A DNA stretch of 64,000 nucleotides from Aerosticca soli. GTDB taxonomy: Bacteria > Pseudomonadota > Gammaproteobacteria > Xanthomonadales > Rhodanobacteraceae. The notes under the pieces were generated by a model. That model was not told the DNA's origin, made no database searches, and saw only the letters and a list, made by a program, of their open reading frames with translations. Positions 9,801 through 17,877 of this stretch are shown here, in pieces. The stretch spans positions 829,001 to 893,000 of the forward strand of contig NZ_AP018560.1 in NCBI RefSeq assembly GCF_003967035.1. The letters run 5' to 3'. The position numbers and the translations under genes are program-made. Every line of letters begins with the position of its first letter. Within the stretch, counting starts at the first letter, position 1.

Positions 9801-10573
9801 TCGAAGCGCGGCGCCTGGAGTGCGGCGGTCCAGGCCTGCGCGGCGTCCTGGGCAAGCTCCAGCTGGAAGGCGAGCGGGGTCGGCTGGCGCAGGGTGAGCG
9901 CGAGCCGGGCACGGGGCGGATCCGCGTGCACCTCCAGGGCGCCGGCGTAGTCGCTGCCCGCCGCGCGCCAGGCGAAATCGAGCGTGCCGTCGCCGCCGAG
10001 CCGTTCGCCCAGGGCGAGCCGGCCGTCGAGGTCCGCGTGGCCGTCCGGTGCGCGCAGCCGCAGGCGGTCGAGGGTCACGCCGCTTGCGGTCCAGGCGCCG
10101 GCGAGCTCCAGCCGGTCGGCGACGAACAGCGCCGCCGGACCGCGCAGGATGCGCAGCCCCGCCAGCCGCGCCGCGTCCAGGCGCATGGCCACGGGCGGCT
10201 GCAGCGAGAAGCCGCCCGTGGCGGTGCCGTCGGGCGCCGGCGGCGGCAGGGTCACCACGAGGCCGGCGGCATCGAGCTCGCGCAGATGGATCTGCCGGCG
10301 CAAGAGCGCCCAGAGATCGGGCCGGATCGTGGCCCGGTCGACACGCACGTCGAGCCCGCTGCCGTCCGCGTAGCGTGCGTTCGTGAGCACGAACGGGCCG
10401 AGCAGGCGGCCCTCGGTGTGCGCCACGGTGAAGGCGCCGCCGGTGAAACCCTGCACCCGCGCCACCACGAAGCGCAGCCCGCTCGCGGTGCCGAGCAGCC
10501 AGCCGCCGGCGAGCGCAAGCGCGAGTGCGAGGATGGCCAGCGTGACGGCCAGGCGCTTGGCCCGGGTCTTCAT
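6821..10573 (-). CDS. tamB: TamB, inner-membrane subunit of the translocation and assembly module
   Basis: A 1250-residue protein with one N-terminal membrane anchor (LAVTLAILALALALAGGWLLG, about residues 8-28) followed by a very long repetitive beta-rich periplasmic region and a C-terminal TamB (DUF490) domain ending in beta strands (LRYRLNRRWHFEAQSASDY). TamB spans the periplasm and works with the outer-membrane TamA in delivering autotransporters or, by the newer view, in moving phospholipids to the outer membrane. The many short Leu/Gly/Asp-rich repeats (DGRLAL, LDGRVRV) are typical of AsmA-like bridge proteins. It starts 82 bases after tamA on the same strand, so the two probably form an operon. 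The length is normal for the family. Confidence 0.92.
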   Translation of the reverse strand: MKTRAKRLAVTLAILALALALAGGWLLGTASGLRFVVARVQGFTGGAFTVAHTEGRLLGPFVLTNARYADGSGLDVRVDRATIRPDLWALLRRQIHLRELDAAGLVVTLPPPAPDGTATGGFSLQPPVAMRLDAARLAGLRILRGPAALFVADRLELAGAWTASGVTLDRLRLRAPDGHADLDGRLALGERLGGDGTLDFAWRAAGSDYAGALEVHADPPRARLALTLRQPTPLAFQLELAQDAAQAWTAALQAPRFDPRPWLGTGAPASLAADLKGHGAGTAANLEGSLELAGQRLTLAPLRVHLDPDRRTLHLDALTLHAAALAGTLEANGRLDLAATPLAGALTLRWHDVVVPPALAGQTLASAGTLAVEGSTADFQARGQGALGPPGRPVDFDLAVRGGADRLDITALTLRQPQGGRLDLHGRLAFGSVPGWQVQAQAQKLDPGLLFAGWDGALDADLRSQGSLPAAGPDLSVDVARLEGRLRGRVLRGNGRLHLAPDRVLDGQLALASGASRITLTARPGPHNDARLTLAIASLADWLPAAGGRLAGDMRLTGDWPRLTLNGRLDGDNLRLDGNAVRHWQLRANVTDLTHPAGRLTVTADGVALGGLRFRRIELAGDGDPTAHRLRLDARGEQLALRLALNGVLRERRWQGTLGTLDVLPQGLAAWHLQRPATLVWNDGAASLGDLCLGAGTAQLCVQAARDAPGNVDLGYRLHGLPLASVLDATGYADATVRVTGELEGEGRLHRNLAGAWSGQAALASPQGTVSHLDHPDQALLAWHTLALGATLAPDRQQFALHGTLDHDGRIDGRLAITGAARTLDGEATFSLPELSALTVFTDTLAEPRGRLHGRLRVGGTLQSPRPAGEFAVEDFAAELPALGLHLDQGTLAGRFEDAARLAIDGRVRSGEGTLVIDGSLPLADGGTGTLRLEGARITAVDLPAAKVVASPALALRRGADGIVLDGRVRVDSAEVAMDRLPGQGAVKPSPDVVVIDRPAPAAHAAALPFTVRVAVDLSPRVHVTGYGVDGHLQGSLTVIEQPGQPPVGQGQLAVRGTYKAYGQTLTIDAGQLAFAGTPLDDPGLNLRAVRRLNPAATIDEGQQVGLLIQGTARRPVLSVFSDPAMEQSDALAYLVTGKPLSQVKGEEGNNVNAAAQALGSAAGNLLAKRVGAQLGLDEVGVANNEALGGTSAFTVGKYLSPRLYLSYGVGLFEPGEVVTLRYRLNRRWHFEAQSASDYTRASLNYRIER

Positions 10574-10655
10574 CGGCAGGCCTCCGGCAGGGTTTTCCCC
10601 GGCCGGCCGGGCAGGGCGGGCCGGGCCGGTCGCGGGCGTCGGTAAGGAAAGCGGC

Positions 10656-12431
10656 TCACAGATCCGGTCCTATCACGACGTGCAGCTGCACGCCATGCTG
10701 CTGGTCGCTGCGCACGGGGACGCCGACGTCGACCCGGACCAGGCCGACCGGCGAGCGCCAGCGCACACCGAGGCCGGCGCCGACCTGCGGGCGGTAGTCG
10801 CTGCCGTTGAAGGCATTGCCGGCGTCGACGAAGGCGGCCATGCCCCAGTCGCGGGTGAAGTAATGTTCGAGCTCGCTGCTGCCGACCAGCAGGCGCTCGC
10901 CGCCGATCACGCGGCCATAGCGGTTGCGCGGGCCGAGCGACTGGTAGTCGTAGCCGCGCACCGAACGGTCGCCGCCGGCGAAGAAACGCAGCTGCGGCGG
11001 CAGCGCGGAGAAATCCGAGGTCCAGATGACGCCGGCGTCGGCGCGCAGGATCAGCCGGTCGCGCCGGCCGAGCGCATGGATCCACTTGAGATCGGCAAGC
11101 AGCTGGCTGAAGCGTGCGTCGGCGAGCAGGCTGCCGGCGCTGCTGCGCGCGAGCAGATCCACCGACCAGCCGCGGCGCACGAAGCCCGGATCGTCCGCCT
11201 GCTTGCGCGAGAGTCCGCCTTCGGCATAGGCGATCGTGCTGCGTCCGTGTTCCAGTCCGAAGGTGTTGTCCGGCTCGCCGCCGCGCTTGCCGACGGTGAA
11301 GCTGCCGGCCAGCTCGTGCACGCCCAGGGTGCGGGTCCAGCCGTGCCACTGGCGGGTCTCGTTGGCGACCAGCTCCAGCGTGTGCGAATCGGAGGTGTCG
11401 GTGTCGGCCTTGCGGTACTTGGCGCCGAAGTTGTAGGCGCGCAGATCCGGCCCCGGCAGCGGAATGGAATACAGCGTCGCCAGCGTCTGCAGGCGCTGGG
11501 CGAGCACCAGTTCGTTGTCCAGCGTGTGGCCGCGGTCGTTCACCCAGCGCCGGCGCATGCCGGCCCGCAGGCCCGGGCCGGTGTCGGTGCCGACGAACGG
11601 GCCGCCGGTGTAGACCGTGCGCTTGGCTGGCACCAGGGTCACCTTGACGTCCACCTGGCCGCTGCGGCGGGCCTCCTCCAGTTGCGGCGAGACGTCCACC
11701 ACCTTGAAGTAATCGGTGCCGGTGAGCGCCTGCTGCAGACGCAGCAGCGCGTCCTGCTGGAAATAGTCGCCGCGCTGGAAGGGCACCCAGCGCGCCAGCA
11801 CCTCCGGCCGGATCGGTCCGCCCTCGAAATGCACCGTGCCGAAGCGGTAGCGCTTGCCGGCCTGCCAGGCCAGGTCCACCCGCGCGGCGTGTTCGGCCAC
11901 GCGCACCTCCACCCGGTGGCGCACCAGTCTGGCGTCGATGAAGCCGTTGGCAATCAGCTCGCGGCCGAGCCCGTCGCGGGCCTTCTCATAGGCGGCGTGG
12001 TCGAGGACCTGGCCTTTCAGATGTTCGACCGCCCGCGCCGCCTGGCGGATCGCCGGCACCGCGCGGGCTTGCGCATCGAGCGCGAGCGCCACCTGGGTGA
12101 CCCGGACCGGCGGCCCCGGCTGCACATGCAGCCGCACGCGCCAATCCTTGCCCAGGGGCTCGAGCTCGCCCTCCACCGTGGCCTCGTAGTAGCCGAAAGG
12201 CTCGAGCGCGGCCCTGGCCTGGTCCGGCGCGCGGGCATACAGGCGCCGCACCTGCGCCGCGCTGACGTCGCGCTGGCCGTACTGGGCAAGTTCCACGCCC
12301 GCGCGCACCGCCGCCTGCAGGCGCTCGTCCACGCCGTCGACCACCAGCTGCACGCCGGCCTGTACCAGCGCCGGCCACGCGATCAGGATCGGCAACAGGA
12401 GGCGCCGTAAGAAAACGGCCGGGCGGCGCAT
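10656..12431 (-). CDS. tamA: TamA, BamA-family outer-membrane protein
   Basis: A 591-residue Omp85-family protein: signal peptide (LLLPILIAWPALVQA, cleavage near residue 25), three POTRA-like modules (about 26-270; FGYYEATVEGELEPLG and the NGFIDARLVRHRVEV region), and a 16-strand barrel with the family's FAGGDRSVRGYDYQSLGP signature (RGY) and a final beta-signal region ending HVVIGPDL. TamA pairs with TamB, encoded next downstream. It begins 88 bases after the stop of the upstream same-strand glucan synthase gene, far enough for its own promoter, though none is clear. Barrel and POTRA order distinguish it from BamA, which has five POTRA domains and is longer. Confidence 0.92.
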   Translation of the reverse strand: MRRPAVFLRRLLLPILIAWPALVQAGVQLVVDGVDERLQAAVRAGVELAQYGQRDVSAAQVRRLYARAPDQARAALEPFGYYEATVEGELEPLGKDWRVRLHVQPGPPVRVTQVALALDAQARAVPAIRQAARAVEHLKGQVLDHAAYEKARDGLGRELIANGFIDARLVRHRVEVRVAEHAARVDLAWQAGKRYRFGTVHFEGGPIRPEVLARWVPFQRGDYFQQDALLRLQQALTGTDYFKVVDVSPQLEEARRSGQVDVKVTLVPAKRTVYTGGPFVGTDTGPGLRAGMRRRWVNDRGHTLDNELVLAQRLQTLATLYSIPLPGPDLRAYNFGAKYRKADTDTSDSHTLELVANETRQWHGWTRTLGVHELAGSFTVGKRGGEPDNTFGLEHGRSTIAYAEGGLSRKQADDPGFVRRGWSVDLLARSSAGSLLADARFSQLLADLKWIHALGRRDRLILRADAGVIWTSDFSALPPQLRFFAGGDRSVRGYDYQSLGPRNRYGRVIGGERLLVGSSELEHYFTRDWGMAAFVDAGNAFNGSDYRPQVGAGLGVRWRSPVGLVRVDVGVPVRSDQQHGVQLHVVIGPDL

Positions 12432-12518
12432 GCGTTGGGTCCATCCTCGACGCGGGAAAGAAAGGCCCGCACCGGCCGAGCTTAGCCAAAGGCCGTGTGC
12501 GGATGCGTCAAGGCCGGC

Positions 12519-15155
12519 TCAGCCGGTCTCGTCGCCGGAGCGGAAGGCGATCCAGGCGCCGGCCATCGCCGAAAGGTAGGGAATGGACTGCGCGGCCAGG
12601 ATCACCATCCACAGCGTGCCCTCGACGTAGCGCGTGCCGTAGTGCAGCGCCATGCCGAGGACGCACAGCGCGAGCGCGACCGCCATCAGCACTTCCTCGC
12701 GCACCGGGGCGAAGGCGGCGAAGCTCGATTCGCCCAGGCGCCTGCTTTTGGCGGTGACGACGAAGGCGGTCTTCTTGCGGGTGAGGCCGTGCAGGATGCC
12801 GCGCGCGATGGCGTGCGACAGGCCCATGCTGGCCAGCGAGGCCATCAGCGTGTCGTACCAGCCGCATGGCACGCGGGCGCGGTAGAGCACGATGCCGAAG
12901 ATCGCCTTGGCGAAGAAGAAGCCGATCACCGGGATCAGGAACAGCTGCATCGGCAGGCTGAAGTATTGCGGGGCGGCCACCATGCCGGCGGTCCAGTAGA
13001 TCGCCATCAGGGTAAAGATCAGGTGCAGCGCGTCGGCGAACCAGCTGAACCAGCCGGTGAGGAAGTGGAAGCGCTGCCCGGCGGTGAGCGGGCCGGGCCG
13101 GGTCAGCCACTCCCAGCGCCCCTTGAGGATCTGCATGGCGCCGAACGCCCAGCGGTAGCGCTGGCTCTTGTAGGCCTTGAAGTCGGCCGGGGTGAGCCCC
13201 TTGCCCATCAGCTCGTCGACGTAGACCAGCTCGTAGCCGGCGTGCATCAGGCGCAGGCCGAGCTCGGCATCCTCGCAGATGGTCCACTCCGACCAGCCGC
13301 CGGTGCCTTCCAGCGCGCTGCGCCGGACCATGGTCATGGTGCCGTGCTGGATGATCGCGTTGCGCTCGTTGCGGTGGTGCATGCCGATGCGGAAGAAGCC
13401 GTCGTATTCCCACGCGGTCATGCGGCGGAAGCGGTTGTGCTCGAAATCGCGGTGCGCCTGCGGGCACTGCACCACCGCGATCTTCGGCTCGTGGAAGTAG
13501 CCGGTCAGACGCGACAGCCAGTCCGGCCGCACCACGTAGTCGGCGTCGATCACCGCGATGACCTCGGCGCGCGGGTCGGTTTCCTTGAGCGCGAAATTGA
13601 GCGCGCCGGCCTTGAAGCCCGGCCACGGATCGAGATGGAAGAAGCGGAAGCGCACGCCGAGCTTTTCGCAGTAGTCGCGCACCGGCTGCCACACCTCGGG
13701 GTTCTTGGTGTTGTTGTCGATCACCAGCACCTCGTAGTGCTGGTAGTCGAGCGCGGCGAGCGAATCCAGGGTGACGATCACCATCTCCGGCGGCTCGTTG
13801 TGGCAGGGCAGGTGGATGGAAACGAACGGCTGCCGGCCCGGCGGCTCGGGCGGCAGCAGGCCGGCGTGGCGCAGCCAGCCGCGGTTCCACAACACCTCGG
13901 TGAACTCGAAGCCGTTGATGAGCAGGATGGCGAGAATGGCGAGCTGGGCCGGGAACAGCAGCACCAGCATGGCCCAGTCGATCCAGCTCAGATAGAAGTT
14001 GAACGGCAGCGTGGCCGACCACACGATGAGCCCGGCGGCGAGCTGGATCAGCAGGCAGAAGAACAGCCGCCCCATCGTCTTGTAGCGGTTGAAACGGCGC
14101 GCGAACCACACCATCGGCAGCAGCGCGAGCAGGCTCGCGGCGAGCGCCTTCCAGGGCCAGGCGGTGTCCTCGGTCACCGGCCCGGTGAAGGGGAACTTCG
14201 GCTGCCGGCTGGCGTCGAACACGCCCCAGTACGCGCCGGTGCGGCCTTCGCCCAAGTTTTCCTTCCACGGCTGGTCGAAGGCTTCCAGGATGTAGTAGTC
14301 GATGCCCTCGCGCTTGGCCGCGTTCAGCCAGTCGCGGATGAAGATCGCCTCGTCGGAGACCGAGGGCGTGGCGTACTCGTGGCGGTCGCCGTTGGACGGC
14401 CAGCCGATCTCGCCCACCACCACGTGCTTGTCCGGATACAGGTGGCGGATGTTCTCGTAGGCGCCGAGCGCGGCGGCGACCGCGTCCTTGCGCGGCACGC
14501 CGTTCCAGAACGGGAACAGGTGGATGGTGATGAAATCCACGTGCTGGGCCAGCTCGGGATACTTGATCCATACGTAGTCCGGCTCGGCCACCGACACCGG
14601 TTGGCGGATCGCCGCGCGTGCGCGGTCGAGATAGGCCTCGACCTGGGTCACGTCCAGGTCGCCGCGGAACAGCACCTCGTTGCCGACGATCACCCGCTCG
14701 ATGGTGTCCGGGTAGCGGCGGGCGAGCGCGATCAGCGCGTCGAGTTCCTTTTCGTTGTTGGCCAGCCGGGTGTCGATCTGCGCGCCGGCGGTGACCTTGA
14801 TGCCATGCCGCTGCGCCAGTCGGTAGACCTGCGGGTTCTCCAGCGTCGAATAGGTGCGGATGCGGTCGGTATAGCGGCGCAGCAGGGTGAGATCGGCGTC
14901 GATCTCCGCCTCGCTCGGGAACTCGCCCTTGAGCGGGTTCTGGTAGCGCTGGAAGGCCGAAAGCGAGAAACCGTTGATCGGCCCGTGCCAGTCGTCCGGA
15001 CCGTGCGGCAGGTTGCTCCACCACCACAGCGCCAGGTTGAGCGCGGCCACGACGAGCGCGAGCACGATGGCGGTGAGCAGCGGGTGTCGGCTGTCGTGGG
15101 TGGCTGGTGTGGCGGTCAAGTCGGTCCCCGTGGCAGCCTCCTGAGGGCGAGGCAA
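12519..15155 (-). CDS. NdvB-like GH17-GT2 membrane beta-glucan synthase
   Basis: An 878-residue fusion. After one N-terminal membrane helix (LLTAIVLALVVAALNLALW) comes a GH17-type beta-1,3-glucanase/transglucosidase domain (about 60-330) with the likely acid/base in IVGNEVL and nucleophile in VVGEIGWPS. Several helices follow, then a GT2 processive glycosyltransferase domain (about 440-680) with DADY, CEDAELG and YKSQRYRWAFG (QxxRW), then more helices. Relatives include NdvB of Pseudomonas aeruginosa (PA1163), which makes periplasmic or cyclic glucans linked to biofilm antibiotic tolerance. Expected action: chain synthesis from UDP-glucose at the inner membrane with remodelling or cyclisation on the periplasmic side. 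The domains are clear; the linkage and product are inferred. Confidence 0.88.
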   Translation of the reverse strand: MPRPQEAATGTDLTATPATHDSRHPLLTAIVLALVVAALNLALWWWSNLPHGPDDWHGPINGFSLSAFQRYQNPLKGEFPSEAEIDADLTLLRRYTDRIRTYSTLENPQVYRLAQRHGIKVTAGAQIDTRLANNEKELDALIALARRYPDTIERVIVGNEVLFRGDLDVTQVEAYLDRARAAIRQPVSVAEPDYVWIKYPELAQHVDFITIHLFPFWNGVPRKDAVAAALGAYENIRHLYPDKHVVVGEIGWPSNGDRHEYATPSVSDEAIFIRDWLNAAKREGIDYYILEAFDQPWKENLGEGRTGAYWGVFDASRQPKFPFTGPVTEDTAWPWKALAASLLALLPMVWFARRFNRYKTMGRLFFCLLIQLAAGLIVWSATLPFNFYLSWIDWAMLVLLFPAQLAILAILLINGFEFTEVLWNRGWLRHAGLLPPEPPGRQPFVSIHLPCHNEPPEMVIVTLDSLAALDYQHYEVLVIDNNTKNPEVWQPVRDYCEKLGVRFRFFHLDPWPGFKAGALNFALKETDPRAEVIAVIDADYVVRPDWLSRLTGYFHEPKIAVVQCPQAHRDFEHNRFRRMTAWEYDGFFRIGMHHRNERNAIIQHGTMTMVRRSALEGTGGWSEWTICEDAELGLRLMHAGYELVYVDELMGKGLTPADFKAYKSQRYRWAFGAMQILKGRWEWLTRPGPLTAGQRFHFLTGWFSWFADALHLIFTLMAIYWTAGMVAAPQYFSLPMQLFLIPVIGFFFAKAIFGIVLYRARVPCGWYDTLMASLASMGLSHAIARGILHGLTRKKTAFVVTAKSRRLGESSFAAFAPVREEVLMAVALALCVLGMALHYGTRYVEGTLWMVILAAQSIPYLSAMAGAWIAFRSGDETG

Positions 15156-15323
15156 TGGAACCGTGCGAGCTTACCGAGGCGGCCCCGGGCGCTCAATAAA
15201 GTTCGGCTGGCGCCGGTCAGCACGAAGTCAGGCCATTGTCCAAAGCGGCCCGCAAGCTAGCGCCGCGTAGGCTGCGGTTTTTGTCACACTGCCGCTCGGC
15301 CTTTAAGGCACACCTCAAAACCC

Positions 15324-17078
15324 ATGCGAACCGACGATCGATCCCCTGTCGCGCGGCACGCCTTCGGCGGCCTGATGCTGCTGGCCCTGGTGGTGCTGGG
15401 CGCCGGTATCGGCCTGCGCGATCCCTGGCCGCCGGACGAGCCGCGCTTTGCGCTGGTCGCCCGGCAGATGCTCGAGAGAGGGCAGTGGCTGTTTCCCCAT
15501 CGCGGCCACGAGCTGTATGCCGACAAGCCGCCGCTCTTGATGTGGTGCGAGGCGCTGATGTTCGCGCTGACGCACGGCTGGCGCGGCGCTTTCTTGCTGC
15601 CCTCGCTGCTGGCCGGGCTGGGTACCCTCATCGTGCTGTACCGCACCGCGCGGCGGCTGTGGGATGCGCGCATCGGCCTGTATGCCGCCGCGCTGCTGCT
15701 GGCGACCTTCCAGTTCGTCGAAGTGGTGCGCCACGCGCAGATCGATCCGCTGCTGCTGTTCTGCATCACCGCCGGCAACGCCGGCATCCTCGTGCACTGC
15801 CTGCGTGGGCCGGACTGGCGCGCGTTCTGGCTCGGCTGCTTCGCCGCGGGACTGGGCGTGGTCGCCAAGGGCGTGGGTGTGCTCGCCTTGCTGATGCTGC
15901 TGCCCTACCTGTGGGCGCGCCGGCGCGGCTGGCCGGTGACCTTCGCGCAGCGTCGGCGCGCGGCCGAAGACCACGGGCCCGCCGGCCCGCAGGCGGACCG
16001 GGTCGCGTCCCCCGGCGACGGCTGGCGCTGGGCGGCGGGGGCGCTGGCCTTTCTGCTGCCGATCCTGGCCTGGCTGGCGCCGATGCTGATCGCCGCGCTC
16101 GGCAGCGGCGATGCCGAGCGGCTGGCCTATGTGCACGACCTCTTGTTCCACCAGACCGCCGAGCGCTATGCCGACTCCTGGCAGCACCGCGAGCCGGCGT
16201 GGTTCTTCCTGCGCGTGATGATCGTCGACTGGCTGCCGGTGTCACTGCTGATCCCGCTGCTGGTGCCGCGCTGGCGCGAGGACCTGCGCCGGCACGAGGC
16301 GCGCGTGCTGCTGCCGCTCGCCTGGTGGATGCTGGCGCTGGTCTTTTTCAGCCTGACGCCGGGCAAGCGCGAGCTCTACATCCTGCCGGCGGTGCCGATG
16401 GTGGCGCTGGCGATCGCGCCGCACCTGGATGCACTGCTCGCCCGGCGCTGGCTGCAGCGCACCGCCTTCGTGCTCGCCGTGCTCGCCGGCACCGCGGCGG
16501 TGGTTGCCGGTGCCTGGGCGTGGCTCAAGCATCCGCATGCGGCGCAGCGGATCGCCGCCGGCTACGAGCTCACCGATGGCGGCCGCGCGCTGTGGTGGAG
16601 CGTGATCGCCGCCGGCGTGCCGTTCCTCGTCGCCGCCGCCTGGCTGCGGCCGCGCCGCGGCGTGATCGCGCTGGTGGCCGGCATGGCCGCGGCATGGGTG
16701 ATCTGGCCGCTCGCCACCTATCCGCTGCTCGGTGCCAGCCAGTCCGGCCGCGCGATCATGGCGCGGGCCGAGCAGCGGGTCGGGCCGGACGGCGAGATCG
16801 GCCTGGTGCTCTGGCGCGAGGAACTGCTGCTGCAGGCGCGCCGTCCGGTCGCCGAGTTCGGCTTCTCGCGGCGTGCCGAGGACCAGCTGCGCGATGCGCT
16901 CGCCTGGCAGGCGCAGGCCCCGGCGCGGCGCTGGATCCTGATCGACAGCGACGCCATGGGCCGCTGCGTCGATCCGGCGCGCGCGGTCTCGCTCGGCGTG
17001 GCCAACCGCAACGCGTGGTGGCTGTTCGATGCCGCGGCGGTGCGCGAGGCCTGCCGCCCCGCCGCGGCCGGTCGCTGA
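15324..17078 (+). CDS. ArnT/PMT-like GT39-family membrane glycosyltransferase
   Basis: A 584-residue polytopic protein of the PMT/ArnT superfamily, which transfers sugars from polyprenyl-phosphate donors to lipids or proteins on the outer face of the inner membrane. Visible are an N-terminal helix (FGGLMLLALVVLGAGIGL), the catalytic-loop motif DPWPPDEPR with the acidic residues typical of this superfamily, YADKPPLLMW, and about ten further hydrophobic segments with a C-terminal periplasmic tail. ArnT itself modifies lipid A with aminoarabinose; no arn synthesis genes are in the window, so the acceptor and sugar are unknown. It ends 20 bases from the convergent yrbL-like gene. The start ATG is the first in a clean N-terminal region. 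Confidence 0.85.
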   Translation: MRTDDRSPVARHAFGGLMLLALVVLGAGIGLRDPWPPDEPRFALVARQMLERGQWLFPHRGHELYADKPPLLMWCEALMFALTHGWRGAFLLPSLLAGLGTLIVLYRTARRLWDARIGLYAAALLLATFQFVEVVRHAQIDPLLLFCITAGNAGILVHCLRGPDWRAFWLGCFAAGLGVVAKGVGVLALLMLLPYLWARRRGWPVTFAQRRRAAEDHGPAGPQADRVASPGDGWRWAAGALAFLLPILAWLAPMLIAALGSGDAERLAYVHDLLFHQTAERYADSWQHREPAWFFLRVMIVDWLPVSLLIPLLVPRWREDLRRHEARVLLPLAWWMLALVFFSLTPGKRELYILPAVPMVALAIAPHLDALLARRWLQRTAFVLAVLAGTAAVVAGAWAWLKHPHAAQRIAAGYELTDGGRALWWSVIAAGVPFLVAAAWLRPRRGVIALVAGMAAAWVIWPLATYPLLGASQSGRAIMARAEQRVGPDGEIGLVLWREELLLQARRPVAEFGFSRRAEDQLRDALAWQAQAPARRWILIDSDAMGRCVDPARAVSLGVANRNAWWLFDAAAVREACRPAAAGR

Positions 17079-17098
17079 GCGCGTGCCGCCCGGGGCGC

Positions 17099-17716
17099 TC
17101 AGCCGCGCGGCGTGGCGCGGGTGCGCTCGACCATGCGGCGGAACTTGAGCCGGGTGCGGTACGCGTTGTGGCGGCGGCTCATCGAACAGTGCGGAATCAG
17201 GTTCTTCTCGCCGAAGCCGTCGATCATCACCAGCCGCGGGCCGCCGCGCGAGTCGCTGCCGTAGACCACGTTCCAGGCGTGCAGGTCGCCGGCGATGACG
17301 TCGTGTTCCAGCAGGCTGGCGAGGAAGGCCTCCAGTGCGGCCTCGACTTCCGCGGTGAAGCCGTCACGGCGTACCCAGGCATCCAGGGTCGGGGCGAGGC
17401 CGCCGTCGGCGCCGCGCACCTTCTCCACCACCAGACCGAGGCCGAGATCGGTGTCCTCCAGCCCGGCCACGCGCGAAAGCGGGCTCGGGCTGGCCGGCGC
17501 GCGGTGGCGCGAGACGACGTATTCCTTGAACTCGCGCACGAAGGTGCCATAGGGACCGGTGCGCTGCCGGCGCCGGTACCAGGGCGCATGGCGCCAACGC
17601 TCGTTCACGACGTCCTCCCGCAGCACTTTGACCAAGAGATCGGGATCGTGCGGATGCGCGTAGATGAGGCGCAGATGGCCGCTGGCAAGCGGCGGGCGGT
17701 CTCGAAGGGCGAGCAT
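17099..17716 (-). CDS. YrbL-family protein kinase-like protein
   Basis: A 205-residue protein of the PhoP regulatory network YrbL family, similar in length to E. coli YrbL. It shows a reduced protein-kinase fold: LLVKVLRED near the N terminus, and a catalytic loop-like VIAGDLHAWNVV followed by LVMIDGFGEKN, which fits the HxD...N and DFG-like elements. The frame is open further upstream, but the 39 extra residues are low-complexity and the ATG at 17716 starts directly at the conserved part. It is divergent from the LTA-synthase-family gene (161 bases between). In E. coli yrbL is PhoP/BasR regulated; a phoP-like gene lies at 63323, but no PhoP box is visible here. Function is not established. 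Confidence 0.8.
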   Translation of the reverse strand: MLALRDRPPLASGHLRLIYAHPHDPDLLVKVLREDVVNERWRHAPWYRRRQRTGPYGTFVREFKEYVVSRHRAPASPSPLSRVAGLEDTDLGLGLVVEKVRGADGGLAPTLDAWVRRDGFTAEVEAALEAFLASLLEHDVIAGDLHAWNVVYGSDSRGGPRLVMIDGFGEKNLIPHCSMSRRHNAYRTRLKFRRMVERTRATPRG

Positions 17717-17877
17717 GCGTCCTCGCGGGCTGGCAAAATCGGCATTGTGCGCGATCCCTCGTCGGCCTGCCGTCGCGGCGCCGCGATCCGCGCCATCCTG
17801 CCTCGCCCCGCCGCACGGGCGAGCGCCTTCCACCCGTGCCTGCGCTCGCCGCCGGCCGTCTTGCGGAGAGTATCCAC

